A stretch of 47,608 bases of DNA from Neolewinella persica DSM 23188 (GTDB taxonomy: Bacteria; Bacteroidota; Bacteroidia; Chitinophagales; Saprospiraceae), in the NCBI RefSeq assembly GCF_000373105.1, contig NZ_KB890451.1, forward strand, positions 1,192 to 48,799. The letters are read 5' to 3'. The position numbers and the translations under genes were made by a program. Below are positions 42,816 to 47,608 of the stretch, one piece after another; the first letter of the stretch is position 1; every line of letters begins with the position of its first letter. The notes beneath the pieces are model-generated. The model searched no databases, was not told the DNA's origin, and saw only the letters and a list, made by a program, of their open reading frames with translations.

Positions 42816-42835
42816 TGTACCCGCGGCCCCGCCCA
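42816..42835 (+). repeat. Dispersed 20-bp motif, degenerate intergenic copy
   Basis: TGTACCCGCGGCCCCGCCCA has 3 mismatches to the consensus (positions 3, 7 and 14). Confidence 0.4.
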
Positions 42836-42859
42836 AAAATTATGCTGTTCATATCCATT

Positions 42860-44629
42860 TTACTTGAAGGTGTAACCATAATTGACCGAAAGTTGCAGGT
42901 CCGAATATCCCTGCTGCCCCCCACCCGAGGCCACGTTAACCAGGGTTGACGACAGGTTAACGGACTGCTGTTTACTGATGGCGAAACCGCCACCGATCCG
43001 AAATTGCAGCACGCCCCCACCCGAGGTAGCAGCATCTGACCAAACCGTGGAGTAGCTCAGTCCCGAAGTGAGGTTGCCCCGCTCGTCGAGTATTTTGCGG
43101 GAGTAATTCAGCGACGGACCAAGCGTAGTTAACCCAAATAGTGACGTCACGTTACGGTTAAAGATAAGGCTGCCGCCGAAGGTGCTTTTCCCGCCCTCCG
43201 GCTGAAAATTATAACTAACCAGCAACATGCTGAACTGACTCGTGGACGACGTGTCGACTTGATCATTTCGAATGAGGGCGGCGCGCTGCCAACTGCCCGA
43301 AACCATCAATATTTTACTGGCTGCTTTGTCGAGCAAGAAGGAAGTACCTGCGCTCACGCTTAACTGTGTTTGAGCCAGAACGATGCTGTCCAATATTTGT
43401 GGTTGCCGCGTCAGGGCTTTGTAGCGGCTGGTGCTGTTGAAGTTGCTTAAATTAAGGTTTGTACTAACTCTGTCACTAATGTTCCACGCCGCACTGACCG
43501 CCCCAATGAAGCGGCTCAGGTTACTTGCCTTTTGCCCGTCAAGATCATTACGCTGCACGCCCATATTGGTCCGCAGGTTCACTTTTTTATCGAACAACGG
43601 CAAACTGATGCTCCCCGTAAAGTTTTCAAAATCGTTCTGAAAAAAGAGGCTGCCGTGGGTTCGGTATTCGGGGTCGACGCGCTCGTAGGCCAGGTTGATT
43701 CGGCCGAATTTCGGACTTAGACCGATGTCGAACTTATAAGCACTTGCCGCCGAAGTGGTCAGTTTCGGCGTGAATAAGCCAAACATGCGCAGCCGCCCGG
43801 TGGCGTTGGGGAGGAGTGGTGCGGTATCGTCGCGGGAGAGTACCGAGCGGGCGATTTCGGCACTGAAGCTGAGAAAGTTGCTCAGCTTGTGCTTACCGCT
43901 CAGGGTTAGCACGAGGTTCCGTTCGGGGCGGACAAGTGAGGTGGTATCGTTCTCTATGTTTCGTTCGTTTTCGGCATCTACAGAAGAGAAAAGAGAAGTG
44001 CTGAGTTCTGTACCGCTCTGGCTATCGAAACCGATCTTGATTCCTTTGCCTTGCCGGCGATAAGCCGTTTCCAGGTTTTGGATACTTCCTATGTCGCGGA
44101 TGCTCGCCCGGCGAAGTTTGCCAGTCATGGCACCCAGATAGAATTTCCCTGGCCGCAGCTCAACGCCCGCTCCCCTAAAATTGACACCGGAAAGGCTGTA
44201 CGGGCTGAAAGTCATGCTCCGGTCTCCTCCATGCAGGGTGATCCATTTATAGGTGGGGCTCAGCCCATAAAAGGAGTAGCTGGGTAAATTGTAGGTGGTA
44301 TTTCGATTGGCAAAAGCAGCCATGAAGGGTGCGTTAATGCCTAGCAGGTCCAGGTTTAGTCCGGCGGTAAATCCGTAATTAAAGGGGTTACTGAGCCGGC
44401 TTGCGCCACCGGGACTGTTGAAGGTATTGAGCCCAGCTCTGACGCCAAGTCGACCGCTTACCCGGAGGTAATCCCGCTCTGCCAGCCGGTTGGATATACC
44501 GGTGAAGAAGCCTTCTACGTCTTGACCGTACACTGCAGAAACGCAGGTCAGCCCCAAAATAAGTAGGAGTGAAAATCGCAAAATGTAAACGGTGTAATAG
44601 GGTACGAAAACAGGGTTAAAAAGGTGCAC
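42860..44629 (-). CDS. Outer-membrane beta-barrel protein, first gene of the toxin-locus set
   Basis: 589 residues. The open frame begins with GTG at 44629. TTG at 44581 would give a tighter signal peptide (LRFSLLLILGLTCVSAVYGQ). The mature protein is built of alternating hydrophobic strands with Gly and aromatic girdles throughout. Motifs such as YGLSPTYKWITLHGGDRSMTFSPYSLSG and FRGAGVELRPGKFYLGAMTGKLRRA recall an uncharacterised Bacteroidota barrel family found beside giant secreted proteins. It ends LSVNYGYTFK rather than with the usual terminal Phe. It lies 142 bp upstream of the giant gene in the same direction. A pore or anchor for that protein is the natural guess, unproven. Confidence 0.8.
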   Translation of the reverse strand: MHLFNPVFVPYYTVYILRFSLLLILGLTCVSAVYGQDVEGFFTGISNRLAERDYLRVSGRLGVRAGLNTFNSPGGASRLSNPFNYGFTAGLNLDLLGINAPFMAAFANRNTTYNLPSYSFYGLSPTYKWITLHGGDRSMTFSPYSLSGVNFRGAGVELRPGKFYLGAMTGKLRRASIRDIGSIQNLETAYRRQGKGIKIGFDSQSGTELSTSLFSSVDAENERNIENDTTSLVRPERNLVLTLSGKHKLSNFLSFSAEIARSVLSRDDTAPLLPNATGRLRMFGLFTPKLTTSAASAYKFDIGLSPKFGRINLAYERVDPEYRTHGSLFFQNDFENFTGSISLPLFDKKVNLRTNMGVQRNDLDGQKASNLSRFIGAVSAAWNISDRVSTNLNLSNFNSTSRYKALTRQPQILDSIVLAQTQLSVSAGTSFLLDKAASKILMVSGSWQRAALIRNDQVDTSSTSQFSMLLVSYNFQPEGGKSTFGGSLIFNRNVTSLFGLTTLGPSLNYSRKILDERGNLTSGLSYSTVWSDAATSGGGVLQFRIGGGFAISKQQSVNLSSTLVNVASGGGQQGYSDLQLSVNYGYTFK

Positions 44630-44736
44630 CTGGCGGTGTTAGATGACCAGCGTTGCTGTGGGTAAAGGTAAGTGGCTTTTTGATTATTTGGGTGCTACAC
44701 AGTAAAAAAAAGTGCAAATGTTTGGTGTAGGGATGT

Positions 44737-44744
44737 TACTTTTG
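44737..44744 (+). promoter_or_regulatory. Candidate -7 element for the SprB-type gene
   Basis: TACTTTTG fits TAnnTTTG exactly, 69 bases before the ATG. The nearest TTTG (44721-44724) is too close to be a proper -33 element. Confidence 0.4.
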
Positions 44745-44813
44745 TGAATATAACACCCACCTAACTACTGTTTTAGCTTTACCTATTACACCACATTTTA
44801 ACCCTATTGACAC

Positions 44814-47608
44814 CATGTTTAATTCTACTTGGTTGGCGCTGACGCTGGCCTTGATCTGTGTACTCGGATCACTTACGCTTGATGCTCAGAATGATCATGT
44901 TCTGGTGCCTTCAGATTGGACTGCTCAGCTTAATCGTATGGTGCTGACGGGGCCGGCAATTGCTGGTATAGGCCCTGAGAAAAACTATCCTAAAACCGTT
45001 GATGAAGGTTTTGGTGGTGAGGTTAAAGTCTTTGTTGAGCCTGCTGCTGACCTTGATGATTATTATTCAACTTCACCATTTTCTCTATCCTTAGATTGTC
45101 GATTTGGATTATGGTTTAATGGGGTTTTCACCTACAGCTCTCAAGCTTCTGCTTTCTCTTCCGCTTACTTTCGGGCTAATCATCTGAGCGATAATGGTCC
45201 GGTAAGTTATGAATGGTCGAATGGGGAAACTGATAACCAATTAGACAATCCTGATTACGGAAGTTATTCTGTTACAGTAACTGATCAGATTGATTTTATA
45301 TCTTTTGGTGAATTTTTGAACCAACCGGATTTATATGGAGGTGTTTCTTACTATGACGCAAGTTGTACGAACACAAATGACGGCCAAATTGACGTGCGTG
45401 TCGCCGTTTCGAACGGTCCTTTTATGATGAGTCTTTACGATGAAAATCAAGGTCTCCCCATTTTGATTGGTCAGTCAGTAGGAGGAATTAACCCCGCGAA
45501 CCTTCGCCATCAAGCATTTGGCTTTTCTGCCACTGTACCCCCGGGTTTATATAGAGTTGAATATGTTTTAGATTCTGGAGTTGAATATGAATACTACATC
45601 ACGGTCGGTTCGGGACTTGACTATTATACTCAAATTGAAAGTCTTGCCCCATCAAGTTGTGGACTAGCGAACGGCTCTGCAGAAATTGCTATTTACAAGA
45701 CGGGGGTGCCGTTAAATAATCCGATACCAGGAACTGAGGTTGACTGGGGCGATGGCAGTGGGAGTAATGCGCTTTCCCGGAATGATTTAGTGCCAGGCAG
45801 CTATTCTGTCACCGTAACGGCCTCTCCGTATATTTCTAATAATTGCACCTGTACCTGGGTAGAGGAATTTACTATTGTGGATAATGGAAACTCTTCGGTA
45901 GCTATTGATGCGGGCCGTGGGATTTGTCCACAGGGGTCAGTCTGTTTTTACTCACCAAATATATGTAGAAGTGCGAGCGTCACACTGACTAATAACATGA
46001 CATCAGGAACTTGTTCTGATCCGTCTGACACGCCCACCTATCAGTGGTTTCGGGTTGATGGCTCTGATGATATAAATGATGCATATCCAATCCTTGGTGC
46101 TACCGATGAAGATTACTTTGATGGGATGATATCAGCTGGTACTTCCGCTATGATCTTCCGTCGCACCTATTGTCCGTGCGATGACCAGAATGACCCGAAT
46201 GGTGGTTTAGCTTACACGAATGAGTCCTATCTCCGTGTATCTGGCCTAGATGTATCACTTCTGGCCTCAGAAGAGGAGATATGTGCTGGGGATGAGGTAA
46301 CGCTCACGGCACTTGATTCAGGTGTTCCCTATTTCTTTCCAGAGGATGGTTCAGGAACAATTTCTTATTCTTGGTCGGTACCGGGAGAATCAGGAGAAAT
46401 GATCACGGTAAATCCGACGGAGACGACTACTTACCGGGTTACGGTAACGGACGAAATTTGTGCTATTGTTGGTACGGTAACCATTCTGGTGCCGACCGAT
46501 TTAAGCTTTGACGAGGTAGCTGTTCAAACTTCTTGCCCCGATGTAGCCCCCCAATTCGCATCAGGCTCCATCTCCCTGACGGTCACGGGCGGCACAGTAA
46601 CAGGCGATTACAGCTACACGTGGAGCGCAAACGCAGGCCCTCAAAGTGGTCCAATGGCCACCGGTCTGCCTGTCGGGACCTACTCAGTTACAGTAACTGA
46701 TGCAAACAGTTGTCAAATTAATACCTCCGTGGAGGTCCTGGAAGAAGTACTTCCAGCATTAAATATTATTTACGACTTCTCCATAGACTATTGTCTTGGT
46801 GATGAAGTACAATATTCTGTTGAGAATCCAGTGGCAGGTGTGGATTACCAATGGGATTTAATTAGCGGTAACCCACCGTTTATTCTTGGTGAATCGATAG
46901 ATGGGGTACTTGACGGTCCAGGCCCAATAAGGGTTAGGTATACAGGAGATGGTCAGGCTCCGGACTATGGAAACTTTAGTGGTCCGGTTCGTGTAACTGC
47001 TACTTATCCAAGTGGTTGTATTGATCGCACCAGGGCAAGCATATTTGTTCATCAATCTCCGGAAATCTATGCAGAAGCGACTCCCGTAACTTGCGGCGAG
47101 ATCAATGGTGGAATACGCTTTTATTGGCCTTCCCATGGCGGCAGCACACATAATCCAACCTTTGGGTTTGTAGTGATTGATGGGATATACGTTTCTGGAG
47201 AGCTTGACATTAATGGTGCAAATGAACTGATCGTAAATAATATCCCCCCCGGAACTTATACGCCGAGGTTCGAGCAACCCACTTTAGGTAGATGCATTTA
47301 TGATTTTCCGAGTGTGACCGTGGTAGGTTCTCCACCACTTTCGATTATGGCTACTCCTACTCCGGTTAGTTGTCATGGCGATGCCGATGGTGCACTGACC
47401 GTAGTGCCCAATGGCGGCACCGTAGCCGGAGATTACAACTACGCCTGGAGTCCGAATGCCGGTATCCAAAGTGGCGCAACGGCCACCGGGCTCGGTCAGG
47501 GGACTTATATGGTTACCGTCACCGACGACAACGGTTGTTCCCAGGTTGCTACCGCTGAGATCACTCAACCTGCAGCCATGACCGTCACCATGGATGGCGC
47601 AGCCCTCA
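44814..47608 (+). CDS. SprB-type surface adhesin (partial, C-terminus beyond window)
   Basis: 931 codons are seen and the frame is open to the right edge. Signal peptide MFNSTWLALTLALICVLGSLTLDAQ. The N-terminal 500 residues are beta-rich with Cys pairs and repeated GSYSVTVT endings. Two clear SprB repeats follow: one at about 46540-46740 (GDYSYTWSANAGPQSG, then VGTYSVTVTDANSCQ) and one at about 47340-47580 (VSCHGDADGALTVVPNGG, GDYNYAWSPNAG, QGTYMVTVTDDNGCSQ, ITQPA). SprB-type proteins are secreted by the type IX system and move along the cell surface in gliding or act as adhesins. The sorting domain lies outside the window. The first part is less GC-rich than its neighbours. It diverges from the barrel gene. 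Confidence 0.9.

Noticed and set aside
44610..44640. TGCACCTG at the start of the barrel gene as a dispersed-motif copy
   Set aside because: Only the first 8 bases match; the rest diverges.

Overview
The window reads as the chromosome of a Bacteroidota member, most likely of the Saprospiria (Lewinella-like). Grounds: very long secreted proteins with SprB-type, pre-peptidase-C-type and fibronectin III repeats at both ends and in the middle; candidate promoters of the Bacteroidota type (TAnnTTTG with an upstream TTG/TTTG); few recognisable Shine-Dalgarno sequences; and families such as DUF4230, DUF3108, duplicated TonB-C proteins and the TIGR04283 glycosyltransferase. GC is moderate (about 50-58%), except for an AT-rich block at about 30.4-36.8 kb. 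No rRNA, tRNA or CRISPR array was seen.

Layout. 1-2375 (-): 5' part of a surface protein that runs off the left edge. 2.9-6.1 kb (+): a membrane protein with a PD-(D/E)XK-like head and a SPOR-like tail, then ParA, a ribbon-helix-helix partner and a small frameshifted gene. 6.3-9.9 kb (+): an outer-membrane protein with a beta-propeller and a barrel. 9.9-12.3 kb (-): a GT39 glycosyltransferase and a two-gene HNH module. 12.7-15.7 kb (+): dnaB and recA. 15.9-18.9 kb (-): DUF4230, DUF3108 and a flippase-like membrane protein. 19.1-22.2 kb (+): ruvC, a GNAT-like protein, a GT2 enzyme and a double TonB-C protein. 22.5-24.6 kb (-): a TIGR04283 glycosyltransferase and an RlmI-like methyltransferase. 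24.8-44.6 kb (-): a 20-kb set of six co-directional genes. 44.8-47.6 kb (+): an SprB-type adhesin that runs off the right edge.

The 20-kb set is the most interesting part. In transcription order it encodes an outer-membrane barrel, a 3147-residue fibronectin III and metallopeptidase protein, a HINT-toxin protein, an unrecognised AT-rich gene in the usual immunity position, a 1196-residue secreted protein and a fibronectin III protein. I read it as a polymorphic-toxin secretion and processing locus. Its HINT (intein-like) autoprocessing domain is split: the nucleophile half (CFPAGT) ends the giant protein, and the TxxH and HN-x-C half lies in the next protein, in the same reading frame beyond one TAA codon. 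The AT-rich block begins inside the giant gene and ends inside the 1196-codon gene, as expected if a toxin cassette had been exchanged between conserved flanks.

Two repeat systems overlay the genes. One is a dispersed 20-bp motif, TGCACCTGCGNNCGCGCCCA, with about 13 exact or degenerate copies inside unrelated genes and between genes. The other is a set of intergenic arrays of 7-8-bp half-conserved words laid out as inverted arrays before parA, before dnaB and between dnaB and recA. Two REP-like elements sharing end sequences follow the stop codons of two large minus-strand genes.
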